Positions 22,627 through 33,703 are shown, counted from the first letter of the stretch. The stretch: DNA of 64,000 nt from Candidatus Roslinia caecavium (GCA_904419955.1 CAJFTO010000001.1:1-64000); one strand, 5' to 3'. The notes: a model not told the origin generated them from the letters alone. Numbers and translations: made by a program.

Positions 22627-23889
22627 TTATTCATATATCTGATGACAAAGTTCTATATAATCGGTGAAGTTGGTTCCTATTATATAATTAGTGATAAGGA
22701 AGTCGTCCACCGGATACTGCGCGAGGATATCGGTTATCTTCTGATCGAACGTTCTCGCATCTATCACAAGTATCTTGCTGTAGCCGCAGGCAAGCCAGGG
22801 TATCAGCGCGTTGGAATACGAATCCTTGATCATAAGCAGCGTCTTATTAGTCCCCGCCGCAGTGGATATATCGATAAACGGCTGGTCTCCGCCCATAAAC
22901 AGGTTATAGGTCGCGCCGAGTTCGGGGTTGAAGATCTTGCCGCTGTAGTCGAACCTCTCGCCCGGAACATACGAATACGTCACGCAGCTGAATGGTATGT
23001 CGTTCATATAATTCTTATAATAATAGATTATATCCTTATGGTTAGCAAGTCTCGGCTCCTGAGCCTGGTTGTAGAGATAACCGAGGAAGTCGTCGCTCTC
23101 GCACTGCTCGAAGTTGTTTATATCCAAAGACGGGATCCCCATCTCCCCGCTCATCTTATTATAAGCGTAATAAGCGCCGAGAGTCGTCCAGTGGTGATCC
23201 GTCCTAAAATAGACGTACTCCCCGTTGTCATAGTGTTCCTTAAGCGTGTCGTAGACGTCTATACTATGCACTCTGTCGCTAAAATTCTCATAGAAGTAGT
23301 TTATACTCTCCCTCTCGCTGTCGCCGACAGTGTTATACATCGGCAAAAAGTCGATCTGGGTCGGCATGAGCATCGCGTACAGGTTTATCTCCTGCGGAAG
23401 TTTCTCGGCGTAGAAGTTTACCATCTCGATATACTTCTCCCTCGCCTCCTCGTTTAGGTCGTAAACCTCCATGACCTTGTCCTCGGTCACGACAAGCCTG
23501 CTGTCCGTAGTGGAGCCGGTGCCCAGGTCGCCCTGAGTCTCGACGATCTTACCGAACGAGCTTATTCCCTTATTGCTGTTATACACCGAAGCTATATCCG
23601 TAAACACGCTTCTGTAACCCACGTTGTCCGAGAGATAGGTCTCAAACTCCGAGGTGAACTCGCCGTCGAACAGCCTCTGAAAGCTAAACTCCGGAAACGA
23701 CGCCAGGGTACGGTTTTCTTTCTGTCCGCTCGCCTCGTCCTTAGGCAGTACGACGACGAACACGAACGCCGCCGCGAGATAGAGCGCGAATATAACTATT
23801 AATATACAGTTGCGCACTCCCGCGACTGTAAATTTCTTTTGAGGCTGCGTCTGTTTAAATACCGATCTATTCGATTGGGATTGCTTCAA
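22627..23889 (-). CDS. DHHW-family (AlgJ/AlgX-like) SGNH protein for polysaccharide O-acylation
   Basis: A 420-residue protein with one N-terminal membrane anchor ('NCILIVIFALYLAAAFVFVVV') and a large extracytoplasmic domain carrying the name-giving motif 'RTDHHWTTLGAYYAYN'; 'LMIKDSYSNALIPWLA' provides the candidate serine of an SGNH-type hydrolase. Proteins of this family work with MBOAT acyltransferases to O-acetylate extracellular polysaccharide. The MBOAT gene is immediately upstream on the same strand (169 bp). I placed the start at TTG 23889: the ATG at 23898 directly abuts AAGGAG with no spacing, whereas the TTG stands nine bases away. Confidence 0.82.
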   Translation of the reverse strand: MKQSQSNRSVFKQTQPQKKFTVAGVRNCILIVIFALYLAAAFVFVVVLPKDEASGQKENRTLASFPEFSFQRLFDGEFTSEFETYLSDNVGYRSVFTDIASVYNSNKGISSFGKIVETQGDLGTGSTTDSRLVVTEDKVMEVYDLNEEAREKYIEMVNFYAEKLPQEINLYAMLMPTQIDFLPMYNTVGDSERESINYFYENFSDRVHSIDVYDTLKEHYDNGEYVYFRTDHHWTTLGAYYAYNKMSGEMGIPSLDINNFEQCESDDFLGYLYNQAQEPRLANHKDIIYYYKNYMNDIPFSCVTYSYVPGERFDYSGKIFNPELGATYNLFMGGDQPFIDISTAAGTNKTLLMIKDSYSNALIPWLACGYSKILVIDARTFDQKITDILAQYPVDDFLITNYIIGTNFTDYIELCHQIYE

Positions 23890-24058
23890 TTGTAACATCT
23901 CCTTATAAATCGCGGAAAGCTCTTTTCGCAGTCGAAAAAATTATTGAAGCCTATCCGCGCTTAGACAAAGTCTGCTATTCCGCCGTTTTTAAATTCGCAT
24001 AACTCCGAACTCCCGGCGCCGGCGTAAACGCTTGATTCTCAGCGCCGTATATATACGT

Positions 24059-25453
24059 CTAAAATCTAAAGTAGAGGAACGGGTTATACGATTCGCCGAC
24101 GAGCATGGTAAAGCAGAACGCCAGCAGAACCACTACCAAAACCGGGGCTACGACAAGCGCAACCGGTTTCATCTTCGCTTCCATAAACCGGTATCCGGCT
24201 CTCAGAACCGGAGTTGAGGCCACCGCGCAGAGCAGGAACAGCCACAGATTTGACAGCAGCGTCGAAAGCCCCGCGAAATCGTACAGCTCTCCGGTTCCGC
24301 CGAAGGCGCATATGAACCAGTTTTTAAGCGACTCGGTATCCGTATAATAGAATAGCGCCCAGCCGACTATTACTATCAGCATCGTATATATATGGTTGAT
24401 TACCGGCGGCAGATTCATCAGACCGCCTCTGAACGCCTTCTTCTCGATTATCAACAATATTCCGTAGTACAGACCCCAGAACACAAAGTTCCAGCTCGCT
24501 CCGTGCCACAGACCCGTCAGCATCCATACGACCATTATATTAAACAGCTGATGTTTTCTGTTGCCGCCGAGCGGGATATATACGTAATCTCTGAAGAACG
24601 TGCTCAGCGAGATATGCCATCTTCTCCAGAAGTCCGTTATATTCTTTGATATATACGGGTAGTTGAAGTTTTCAAGGAAATTGAACCCGAACATCCTGCC
24701 CATACCTATAGCCATGTCCGAATACCCCGAAAAGTCGAAGTATATCTGAAACGTATACGCGAGTATACCGACCCAGGCCGAAAGCGCGGACGACTCGAGC
24801 AGGTTTCCGTCCAGCATCGACGTCGCGATCGCGCCCATGCCGTTCGCCAGTACGACCTTCTTGACCATACCCTGAGTGAACCTCAATATACCGTAGCCGA
24901 ATGCCTTGGCGGTCACGACCCTGTGATCTATCTGCTTTTGTATATCTATGTATCGAACTATAGGCCCCGCCACCAGCTGAGGGAACAGCGATACGTAGCA
25001 GAGGAAGTTCACGGGATTCTTCTGAACCTCGACCTCGCCCCTATACATATCTATGTCGTACGTGAGTATCTGAAACGTGTAGAACGAGATACCGAGCGGC
25101 AGCGAGAATCCGTAAAACGGGATGTTCGTCCCGAGCAGAGCGTTGATATTCCCAACTATCCAGCCCGAATACTTGAACACGCCGAGCATACCCAGATTTA
25201 TCACCAGCGCCATGATCAGCGAGGCCTTGGCCTGCCACCTTCCGGAATATTTATCTATAAACAATCCAAAGAACCAGCCGACAAACGAGCTGAAGAGCAT
25301 ACCGAGCACCCATACCGGCTCGCCCCACGCGTAGAATATCAGCGAAGCGATTACAAGAACTACGTTTCTGTACGTAGTGTTTTTATTTATAAAATACAAT
25401 ACCAGTACGATCGGGAAGAATATTCCCAAAAACAACAGACTGGAAAAAACCAT
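24059..25453 (-). CDS. MBOAT-family O-acyltransferase (AlgI/DltB-like)
   Basis: A 464-residue polytopic membrane protein of the membrane-bound O-acyltransferase family. 'FWRRWHISLSTFFRDYVYIPLGGNR' and 'MLTGLWHGASWNFVFWG' contain the conserved region and the catalytic histidine (in LWHG). It would move acyl groups, normally acetyl, from the cytosol across the membrane onto a polysaccharide, with the DHHW protein completing the transfer. The ATG at 25453 follows GAAAGGAG. The window also encodes a Wzt-like exporter ATPase and a ligase, so several surface glycans are candidates. DltB is less likely because no dltA, dltC or dltD is nearby. Confidence 0.9.
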   Translation of the reverse strand: MVFSSLLFLGIFFPIVLVLYFINKNTTYRNVVLVIASLIFYAWGEPVWVLGMLFSSFVGWFFGLFIDKYSGRWQAKASLIMALVINLGMLGVFKYSGWIVGNINALLGTNIPFYGFSLPLGISFYTFQILTYDIDMYRGEVEVQKNPVNFLCYVSLFPQLVAGPIVRYIDIQKQIDHRVVTAKAFGYGILRFTQGMVKKVVLANGMGAIATSMLDGNLLESSALSAWVGILAYTFQIYFDFSGYSDMAIGMGRMFGFNFLENFNYPYISKNITDFWRRWHISLSTFFRDYVYIPLGGNRKHQLFNIMVVWMLTGLWHGASWNFVFWGLYYGILLIIEKKAFRGGLMNLPPVINHIYTMLIVIVGWALFYYTDTESLKNWFICAFGGTGELYDFAGLSTLLSNLWLFLLCAVASTPVLRAGYRFMEAKMKPVALVVAPVLVVVLLAFCFTMLVGESYNPFLYFRF

Positions 25454-25627
25454 GATCCCTTCGGCTCCTTTCTCAAACCAACAGCTCAGCGCCGAAACAA
25501 CGCCTTGTCCGCTCGGACGCTTTACGCCCGCGTCCTTCTATCCGCGCGTATCATGTTTTATTTTTTATATCAAAAAAACGTTAATCACATAGTACGCCAG
25601 TTTACAGTTTATTTTATAATGCTGACA

Positions 25628-25656
25628 ATTATAGCGCCTATAAAATTCAAAGTCAA
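25628..25656 (-). promoter_or_regulatory. Promoter of the MBOAT-DHHW operon
   Basis: On the minus strand TTGACT (25651-25656), 17 bp, TATAAT (25628-25633), leaving a leader of about 170 nt. In the 25454-25916 gap I otherwise see only the hairpin at 25871-25905 and AT-rich sequence. Confidence 0.7.
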
Positions 25657-25870
25657 TATTTATTGTTTTTATAACCTTAAAATTTAATTAAATTTTGAAG
25701 TCAAATGCGATTATTATGTAGAAAAAGAGCAAATTATATAAGTTTGTCTCAAAAATCCAAGTATCTTCAGCCTCGCTTAAACGTCTAAAATTCGACCGGC
25801 CGCTTCTCATATTAACAAAGCTCTCGTATCCGTCGCAATTCTATTTGTCTGCCGCTCCGACGCATAAACG

Positions 25871-25905
25871 AATACGCCGCCTGAGTTATATATCGGCGGC
25901 GTATT
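25871..25905. terminator. Hairpin after rsmG
   Basis: AATACGCCGCC (25871-25881) pairs with GGCGGCGTATT (25895-25905), an 11-bp perfect stem. T tracts on either side are weak, so termination efficiency is uncertain. Confidence 0.5.
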
Positions 25906-25916
25906 AATTAACTAAA

Positions 25917-26639
25917 TCATTTCTTATTTATTTTATTCTTATTTATCTTTTTCGCGTTCCTCGGATACGCGGGCGGAGTTGATTTTATCTTTTCTATCAC
26001 GACCAGCTTTCTCACTATATCGCTGCACGGAAGTTTTGCGGCGATCGTATCCGCGACCCTGCCGCCCAGGTTTCCTATCGTCGGCTTGGCCTGATCGAGC
26101 TCCTCCTCGACGTTTTCCGCCTTGAGCGCTATAAACTTTCCGCCGACTTTTACATACGGCAGACAATATTCGCATAATACTGTCATATTGGCGACGGCTC
26201 TCGAGACCGCGAGATCGTAGGCTTCGCGATAGCCCGGCTTCCGTCCCAGCTCCTCCGCGCGGGCGTGAATACAGCTCACGTTTTCAAGTCCGAGTTCGTC
26301 TTTCACCGCGTTTAGGAAATTGACCCGCTTGTTCAGGGAATCGACCAAAGTCAGATCGACATCCTCGCGCAGGATCTTTATCGGCAGACCCGGGAACCCG
26401 GCGCCCGTTCCGACGTCGATTATTTTAGCGCCCTTTTCTGCCCGGATAAAGCCGAGCGGGAGCGCGGAGTCCAAAAAATGCTTGACCGATATCCCCTCGT
26501 CGTCGGTTATCGCGGTCAGATTGAGCTTCTCGTTCCACTCCTTCAAAAGCCGGGAATATTCGGCGAATTTTTCGAGCGCGCCGTCCGTTATCTCGATATT
26601 AAGTTGTTTAAGTCCGTTTAAAAATATATCTCTGTTCAT
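25917..26639 (-). CDS. rsmG: 16S rRNA (guanine-527-N7)-methyltransferase RsmG
   Basis: A 240-residue SAM-dependent methyltransferase of normal RsmG length. The SAM-binding motif is 'IIDVGTGAGFPGLPIKI', followed by 'LVDSLNKRVNFL' and 'AYDLAVSRAVANM'. It methylates G527 of 16S rRNA. The tail is lysine- and asparagine-rich. The ATG at 26639 gives the family N-terminus, but no Shine-Dalgarno precedes it. A near-perfect promoter ends seven bases before the ATG, so the transcript probably begins at or next to the start codon. The gene is not next to gidA/mnmG or parAB here, its common neighbours. Confidence 0.95.
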   Translation of the reverse strand: MNRDIFLNGLKQLNIEITDGALEKFAEYSRLLKEWNEKLNLTAITDDEGISVKHFLDSALPLGFIRAEKGAKIIDVGTGAGFPGLPIKILREDVDLTLVDSLNKRVNFLNAVKDELGLENVSCIHARAEELGRKPGYREAYDLAVSRAVANMTVLCEYCLPYVKVGGKFIALKAENVEEELDQAKPTIGNLGGRVADTIAAKLPCSDIVRKLVVIEKIKSTPPAYPRNAKKINKNKINKK

Positions 26640-26646
26640 AATAAAA

Positions 26647-26675
26647 ATGATACCGTATCTTGTTTTTTTTGTCAA
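26647..26675 (-). promoter_or_regulatory. rsmG promoter predicting a leaderless mRNA
   Basis: On the minus strand TTGACA (26670-26675), 17 bp, TATCAT (26647-26652), then only seven bases TTTTATT before the ATG at 26639. A start at the usual distance falls on the A of ATG. Confidence 0.75.
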
Positions 26676-26716
26676 TATTTTTTGCATTTTAGAAGTCTGT
26701 TTTGACCGTCCCGGAC

Positions 26717-26745
26717 TTGACAAAATCGATAAAATGAAGTATTAT
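26717..26745 (+). promoter_or_regulatory. Ferredoxin promoter
   Basis: TTGACA (26717-26722), 17 bp, TATTAT (26740-26745), giving a leader of about 70 nt. It is divergent from the rsmG promoter, with about 40 bp between the two -35 boxes. Confidence 0.8.
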
Positions 26746-26820
26746 CATATTGAAAATGAAATTAAATTTAATCGACCCCGGTCGATTAGCAAAAGAATAA
26801 ACTATAGGAAGGTGAAAAGA

Positions 26821-26991
26821 ATGGCATATAAGATTTCCGACGCTTGTATTTCATGCGGAGCTTGCGCTGCTGAATGTCCCGTATCATGTATTTCAGAGGG
26901 CGACGGTCAGTACGTTATAGACGCTGATCAGTGCATAGAGTGCGGCAACTGCGCGAACGTCTGCCCCGTAGACGCTCCCGCTGCTGAATAA
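26821..26991 (+). CDS. 2[4Fe-4S] ferredoxin
   Basis: A 56-residue clostridial-type ferredoxin. Two cysteine motifs, 'CISCGACAAECP' and 'CIECGNCANVCP', each with three cysteines plus the one contributed after proline spacing, bind two [4Fe-4S] clusters. It carries low-potential electrons for pyruvate:ferredoxin oxidoreductase, hydrogenase and related fermentative enzymes. The ATG at 26821 follows AGGAAGGTG. It is a single-gene unit with its own consensus promoter and terminator, typical of a highly expressed ferredoxin. Confidence 0.96.
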   Translation: MAYKISDACISCGACAAECPVSCISEGDGQYVIDADQCIECGNCANVCPVDAPAAE

Positions 26992-27005
26992 TTCAAGTAT
27001 GAACC

Positions 27006-27039
27006 AAAAACGGAGCCCTGTTTCGGCGCTCCGTTTTTT
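27006..27039 (+). terminator. Ferredoxin terminator
   Basis: ACGGAGC (27010-27016) pairs with GCTCCGT (27028-27034), extended by A/T pairs and followed by TTTTTT. Confidence 0.9.
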
Positions 27040-27171
27040 CATATCAATTTTTCTTTTCTATAAACGATAGCTCTATGTTTATTATAACCGTTTTATGCTT
27101 TATTATTCGCTATGTAATTTATTGCTAAGCAGATAGGCTTCGTCTATTTTATTAATATATTACAAATATTA

Positions 27172-28107
27172 TTACTCCCCCGCGACAGACCTAAATACCT
27201 CCAATATCCTGAACATATCCTCAAACACCCGCTCCTTACCCTTCTCGTTCATTATCTCATGTCTCATTTTGGGATATATCTTATACCCCACCCATCTGTA
27301 TCCGGTCTCCTGAAGCCTGTTTACCGAACCTAAAAGCCGCTTTTTCGAGCCGACGCACGCGTCCTCTTCGCCCGCCAAAAATACGATCGGCAGATCCGGC
27401 TTACCCGCCGCGGCGTTTTTGTCCTGGTATATATCGTTCATCAGATCGAGCAGACAGAGATACCCGTTAAGCGTAAACGGAAAGCCGCACTTTTCGTCCT
27501 CGGTAAAGGCGCGCACTACCTCCTTGTCGCTGCAAAGCCACGCGTTCAGGCTTTTCTCACCTTTAAAGCTGTAGTTAAACACGTTGACGAACATATCGTT
27601 GAGCCGGCTGTCGCGCATATGGTCGTCGCCGTACTTCGCGTAATTCTCCGCGACCGGTCTTAAAAGGGTCACGGCGTCGTTCCAGCTCGGCGCGCCGCAG
27701 AGTATGAGCCCGTCTATCTCCGAATCGTATTTCTTTATATACGACCTCGCGACCATCGTTCCCATGCTGTGCGCGATCATAAAACACGGGAGATCGGGAA
27801 ACTCCTTTTTTATATACAGCGTTATCTGGCGTAGGTCTTCGACCACGGCATCTGCGCCGTTTTCGTAGAAGTATCCGAGATCGTCCTCCGATTTCACGCT
27901 CTCGCCGTGTCCTCTGTGGTCGTTGATTATGCAGACGTAGCCCTTCTCGGCAAAACGCTTCATTATTTCCAGATACCGCTCCTTCCGCTCGGTCATACCG
28001 TGCGAGAACTGTAAAATCCCGACCGGCCGGACGTCCGGGATGAGCGTCATAAGTCCGAGCGATAAGCTGTCGAACTGCGAGATCAATCTAAAAGTTTTAA
28101 GCTTCAA
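27172..28107 (-). CDS. Alpha/beta hydrolase, monoacylglycerol-lipase-like (TTG start)
   Basis: A 311-residue serine hydrolase of the lysophospholipase / monoacylglycerol lipase group. Features: 'ILQFSHGMTERKERY' (oxyanion strand), 'INDHRGHGES', nucleophile Ser114 in 'AHSMGTMVA', an aspartate in 'FLAGEEDACVG' and a C-terminal histidine in 'KMRHEIMNE'. No signal peptide, so it is cytosolic. The start is TTG 28107, eight bases after GGAGG; no ATG lies near. It probably cleaves a fatty-acyl ester, but the true substrate is not visible. Confidence 0.85.
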   Translation of the reverse strand: MKLKTFRLISQFDSLSLGLMTLIPDVRPVGILQFSHGMTERKERYLEIMKRFAEKGYVCIINDHRGHGESVKSEDDLGYFYENGADAVVEDLRQITLYIKKEFPDLPCFMIAHSMGTMVARSYIKKYDSEIDGLILCGAPSWNDAVTLLRPVAENYAKYGDDHMRDSRLNDMFVNVFNYSFKGEKSLNAWLCSDKEVVRAFTEDEKCGFPFTLNGYLCLLDLMNDIYQDKNAAAGKPDLPIVFLAGEEDACVGSKKRLLGSVNRLQETGYRWVGYKIYPKMRHEIMNEKGKERVFEDMFRILEVFRSVAGE

Positions 28108-28292
28108 TTTCTACGCCTCCTCCGTCCGCAAATTTTATCGATATCCGACATGTATTTATTCCGCCCGGCGCGAACACCGCCGCGCCGGACGCGAGTTATC
28201 GGAGAATTGAAAGGTCTGATTTTTTAATAATTCTTATGCTTTAATTATACCATATATCAAAGTTTTTTCAATATTTAAGCGCCTGAAACCGG

Positions 28293-30045
<1,753 letters not shown>

Positions 30046-31764
30046 CTACGCGCCGTATTTGCTCTCAGCCGCTTTTTCAAGGACCGCCTTGACCTCCGAT
30101 TCGGTCGCGCAGGACATCGCCTCAGCCGCTACCTTGTCGGCTTCCGCCTTGGTCCAGAGCGAGATATTCTTACGCGTTTTAAGTATGGATACCGGGTTTA
30201 CGCTGTACTCGTCAAGCCCGAAAGATACGAGCAGAGGAGCGAGCAGCGGATCGGCCGCGGCCTCGCCGCACATTCCGACCGTTATCCCGGCCTCGGAGCC
30301 GCATTCTATCACCCGCTTTATACTGCGCAGGACGGCCGGATTGTATACCGAGTACAAATACGCGACCTTGGCGTTGCCCCTGTCTACCGACATCGTATAC
30401 TGCGTGAGATCGTTCGTGCCTATACTGAAAAAGTCCGCCTCCTTCGCTAAAAGATCGGCTATCAGGCTCGCGGCCGCAGTCTCTATCATAACGCCTATCT
30501 GTATGTCGCGGTTATATTCCACGCCCTCCGCGTCCAGCTCGGCCATGATCGAACGCACCAACTCTTTGACCGCTCTCACCTCGTCGACGCAGGTCACGAG
30601 CGGGATCATTATCTTTATGTTTCCGAACGCGCTCGCTCTGAGCAGCGCCCTAAGCTGCGGCTTATACACATCCTCTCTTGCAAGGCAGAATCTGACGGCT
30701 CTAAAGCCCAAAAACGGATTCTCGTCCTTTTCAAGGCCCAAATAGGGTATGTCCTTGTCTCCGCCGACGTCCAGCGTGCGGATTATCACCGGCTTGTCTC
30801 CAAACGTAAGCGCCGCCTTTTTATACGCCTCAAACTGCTCGTCCTCGGATGGCAGGGCGTCGTTGTCCATATACAAAAACTCTGTTCTGAACAAACCTAT
30901 ACCCTCGGCGTCGCGCTCTGCGGCGGGTTTCGCTTCGTCCGCCGTGCCTATGTTCCCGACCAGCTCCACGACTCTTCCGTCGCCGGTTACGGTCGGCTTC
31001 CCCGCGTATTTGAGCAGTTCGCGCTTCTGCTCGTTGTATTCCTTCATCTTAAGAGTATACGTCTTTATCTCATCGTCGGTCGGATCTGCTATACATTCGC
31101 CCTTGATCCCGTCGACTATTACCTTATCCCCGTCGCTTAAGAGTTCTGTCACATTTTCGATGCTGAGTACCGCCGGTATCTCGAGCGCTCTGGCAAGGAT
31201 AGCCGAATGAGACGTCCGGCCGCCGGTCTCGGTAAGTATCCCTACTATGTTATCCTTATTGATCCCAGCGGTCATAGACGGCGTCAGATCGTTCGCCGCT
31301 ATCACGCTGTTCGGCGGCAGCGCGCTGAGATCGACGTCGGATATGCCGAGCATGATCTTAAGCAGTCTCGCCTTTATATCCCCTATATCGGCGGCGCGCT
31401 GTTTGGTCAGCTCGTCGTCGGTCGCCGCGAATATCCCGGCGAACATATCTAGAACCGCGGCGGTCGCCGCTTCGGCGGTAAGTCCGGTATCTATCTGACC
31501 CTTTATCTCGTCGGCTATCGAGGGATCCTGTATCATGAGCGTGTGTCCCATCAAGATCTCGGACTCCTTCTCGCCTATCCTCTCCCGCATATCCTCGGCC
31601 ATACGCGTAGTGTCTTCTACGAACTTATCCACGGCCTCCTCGAAACGCTTTTTCTCCTCTTCAGCGCTGAGCGCCGAGCTTTCTTCATACGCGATCTCCC
31701 GGCTTTTTACCAAGACCACGTTCCCGATTCCTATTCCCTCCGAACCGGCTATTCCTTTATACAT
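30046..31764 (-). CDS. ptsI: PTS enzyme I (phosphoenolpyruvate-protein phosphotransferase)
   Basis: A 572-residue enzyme I. The swivelling domain carries phospho-His186 in 'TGGRTSHSAILAR'. The C-terminal PEP-binding barrel has 'GIGLFRTEFLYM', 'IRTLDVGGDKDIPYL' and 'SIGTNDLTQYTMSVDRGN', and Cys in 'GMCGEAAADP'. It transfers phosphate from PEP to HPr. The ATG at 31764 follows GAGGTGG. ptsH lies upstream on the same strand but a clear terminator separates them, so ptsI is expressed either by readthrough or from its own promoter. Confidence 0.97.
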   Translation of the reverse strand: MYKGIAGSEGIGIGNVVLVKSREIAYEESSALSAEEEKKRFEEAVDKFVEDTTRMAEDMRERIGEKESEILMGHTLMIQDPSIADEIKGQIDTGLTAEAATAAVLDMFAGIFAATDDELTKQRAADIGDIKARLLKIMLGISDVDLSALPPNSVIAANDLTPSMTAGINKDNIVGILTETGGRTSHSAILARALEIPAVLSIENVTELLSDGDKVIVDGIKGECIADPTDDEIKTYTLKMKEYNEQKRELLKYAGKPTVTGDGRVVELVGNIGTADEAKPAAERDAEGIGLFRTEFLYMDNDALPSEDEQFEAYKKAALTFGDKPVIIRTLDVGGDKDIPYLGLEKDENPFLGFRAVRFCLAREDVYKPQLRALLRASAFGNIKIMIPLVTCVDEVRAVKELVRSIMAELDAEGVEYNRDIQIGVMIETAAASLIADLLAKEADFFSIGTNDLTQYTMSVDRGNAKVAYLYSVYNPAVLRSIKRVIECGSEAGITVGMCGEAAADPLLAPLLVSFGLDEYSVNPVSILKTRKNISLWTKAEADKVAAEAMSCATESEVKAVLEKAAESKYGA

Positions 31765-31911
31765 AATTTCCACCTCATCCGAATTAAAATTTTACTCCAA
31801 ATATGCGCCGACCGCTGTGGAATCCGGCTAAAGATTCTTCAAGAAACGACGCGCCGGAGTTAACGCGTCCCGCCGTCTTTTATACTCGGGCGCAGTCTGC
31901 GGTCGCTATAA

Positions 31912-31949
31912 TAAAAACCCTGCCCATATCGTTTCAGATTGAGCAGGGC
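31912..31949 (-). terminator. Terminator between ptsH and ptsI
   Basis: On the minus strand CCCTGC/GCAGGG (31918-31948) with further loop pairing is followed by TTTTTATT. It lies 50 bp after ptsH and 150 bp before ptsI. Confidence 0.75.
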
Positions 31950-31998
31950 GTTATACGTCTTATTTTAGATTATCTAGGCTTAGGCCGGATCGAAGGAC

Positions 31999-32253
31999 CT
32001 ACGCTTCCTGGAGCATCTCCTCGGCCTTCGCCATAGCCTCGTTCTCGTCCGGTCCGTCGCATTCTACCGTTATCTCGCTTCCGCATTTTATACAAGCCGC
32101 GATAACGTTCATTATGCTCTTGCCGTTATAGCTTTTATCGTTAAATTTAATAGTAACCTCCGAGTCGAATTGAGCCATAGCCTTTGTAAACAGACCCGCC
32201 GGACGCATATGCAGTCCTTCGCTGTTAGTGACCACTATATTTTTTGAAATCAT
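31999..32253 (-). CDS. ptsH: PTS phosphocarrier HPr
   Basis: An 84-residue HPr. With the start at ATG 32253 the active-site histidine in 'GLHMRPAG' is His15 and the regulatory serine in 'GKSIMNV' is Ser46, both at canonical positions. This decides against the GTG at 32262. AGGAG stands eight bases before the ATG. HPr passes phosphate from enzyme I to the sugar-specific EIIA proteins, and in Firmicutes phosphorylation at Ser46 by HPr kinase makes it a co-repressor with CcpA. No HPr kinase or sugar permease lies in the window. Confidence 0.97.
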   Translation of the reverse strand: MISKNIVVTNSEGLHMRPAGLFTKAMAQFDSEVTIKFNDKSYNGKSIMNVIAACIKCGSEITVECDGPDENEAMAKAEEMLQEA

Positions 32254-32668
32254 CTTTACCACTCCTTGGATATTATTTATATATAAAACTATTTAAACCC
32301 ACTTAAGGCTAATGTAAATTATATAGTAAATTTTTGGCGCCGTCAAGTATATTTTTGTGCATTATTCACTAACAAATAAAACTTGTACACAATAACTAAA
32401 CATTCGGCTCTTAAATCAACGTTTCATACAAATTTCATATCGTTTTTTATCTTTGCGGCGGCGCCGGATCCGAGAATCGATCAAAAATATTATTGCCACT
32501 TTGTCCGCGGTTATACTATGCGACAGGCTCGAAAACCGCGCTCTTAGCCTTGACAACGCTCAAATCGGGCGATATATAATATATTCGGTCAAGACGTTTT
32601 ATTGCAATATGGATTTTTTACGCAGGCCGTGTTATAATATATCTAACTTTGAATAAGGAGCTGATTTC
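32254..32668. other. 415-bp divergent gap between ptsH and the GNAT gene
   Basis: It contains the ptsH promoter (32318-32346) and two plus-strand promoter candidates near the GNAT gene: TTGACA at about 32550 and an extended -10 TGTTATAAT ending at 32638. The middle 200 bp show no ORF, repeat or convincing structure. Confidence 0.5.
32318..32346 (-). promoter_or_regulatory. ptsH promoter
   Basis: On the minus strand TTGACG (32341-32346), 17 bp, TATAAT (32318-32323), with a leader of about 58 nt. Confidence 0.75.
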
Positions 32669-33646
32669 GTGAATAAGATTCGCTTTGCCGAGCCGTCCGA
32701 TCTCGAGAATGTAAAGAACGCGTGGAACGTATGTTTCGACGATCCCGAGGACTATGTGGACTGGAACTTTAAACATAACTACGACTTCAAAACTACCGTA
32801 GTGGCGGAATGCGACGGAAAGTTCGCGTCGAATATGCAGCTCGTCCCCTACGACCTTTGCATAAACGGCGAGAGCATAAGTTCGTTTTATATAAGCGGCG
32901 TCGCGACGCTGCCCGAATTCAGGATGAGGGGTCTCGTCCGTTCTCAGTTCGAGTTCGCCCTGCCCGAAATGTTAAAACTCGGCGCGGCCGTAACCACGCT
33001 GATACCCTTCAAAAAGGAATTTTACGAAAAATTCGGGTATACGGTAGTATACGAACGGCATAAATTCAACCCTGAAAAAGCGCCGCGAGACGCAAAGATA
33101 TATAAAAGATCCGACATAGACGGCGCGGCTAAGGAGAAATTGATCGATACGCTCAACAGAATATACCGCTCCGACCTAAAAGGTAAAAACGGTTATATTT
33201 TAAGGACGCGGGACAACTGGAACAGACTGCTTGGCGCGCTTACCGTATCCGAAAGCGGCGCGGTCGCGCTCGCCCAAAACGAGAGCGGATATATAATGTC
33301 CGAAGGCGGCGAGGTATTGGAATTTCACGGCGATTTAGGAACTGAAATGCTCGAGTCGGGCGACAGACCGCCGTGTATGGCGAGAGTCGTGGACGCGAAG
33401 AAAGTCTTAGCGCTGTCCGCGCAAAGCTTCGACGGGGATATGAAGCTTAAGATCCGCGACGATATGATAGCCGAAAACAATAAGACTTTTCGGGTAAGCG
33501 GAAAGCGCTTGGAGGCGACCGATGCGGCGGCCGACATAGAACTGGATATAAGCGAGCTCACCGCGCTTTATTACGGCTTTAAAACCGACTCGCGGCTCGG
33601 CGGACTGTTTCGTTCACGCTCCACGTATTTCGAGGTACAGATATAA
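32669..33646 (+). CDS. GNAT acetyltransferase, Eis-like
   Basis: A 325-residue cytosolic protein starting at GTG 32669 after AAGGAG. The N-terminal GNAT domain includes 'ISGVATLPEFRMRGLVRSQFEFAL' (acetyl-CoA-binding strand and loop) and 'LIPFKKEFYEKFGYTVVYERHKF'. The second half and the C-terminal ~90 residues ('LKIRDDMIAENNKTFRVSG') resemble the SCP2-like domain of Eis-family proteins, whose terminal carboxylate acts in catalysis. Family members acetylate amines, including lysines and aminoglycosides; the natural substrate here is unknown. Confidence 0.85.
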   Translation: MNKIRFAEPSDLENVKNAWNVCFDDPEDYVDWNFKHNYDFKTTVVAECDGKFASNMQLVPYDLCINGESISSFYISGVATLPEFRMRGLVRSQFEFALPEMLKLGAAVTTLIPFKKEFYEKFGYTVVYERHKFNPEKAPRDAKIYKRSDIDGAAKEKLIDTLNRIYRSDLKGKNGYILRTRDNWNRLLGALTVSESGAVALAQNESGYIMSEGGEVLEFHGDLGTEMLESGDRPPCMARVVDAKKVLALSAQSFDGDMKLKIRDDMIAENNKTFRVSGKRLEATDAAADIELDISELTALYYGFKTDSRLGGLFRSRSTYFEVQI

Positions 33647-33661
33647 ACTCGGATAAAATTT

Positions 33662-33700
33662 AACGCCGGCGCCCTTATATTCGGCGCCGGCGGCGTTTTT
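33662..33700. terminator. Shared terminator between the GNAT and YitT genes
   Basis: GCCGGCGCC (33665-33673) pairs with GGCGCCGGC (33683-33691), extended by AACGCC/GGCGTT, with T5 on the plus strand. The genes are convergent. Confidence 0.8.
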
Positions 33701-33703
33701 GTA

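Noticed and set aside
22642-23457. 271-codon frame antisense to the DHHW gene
   Set aside because: No start signal or recognisable motif, and the sense frame carries the DHHW motif.
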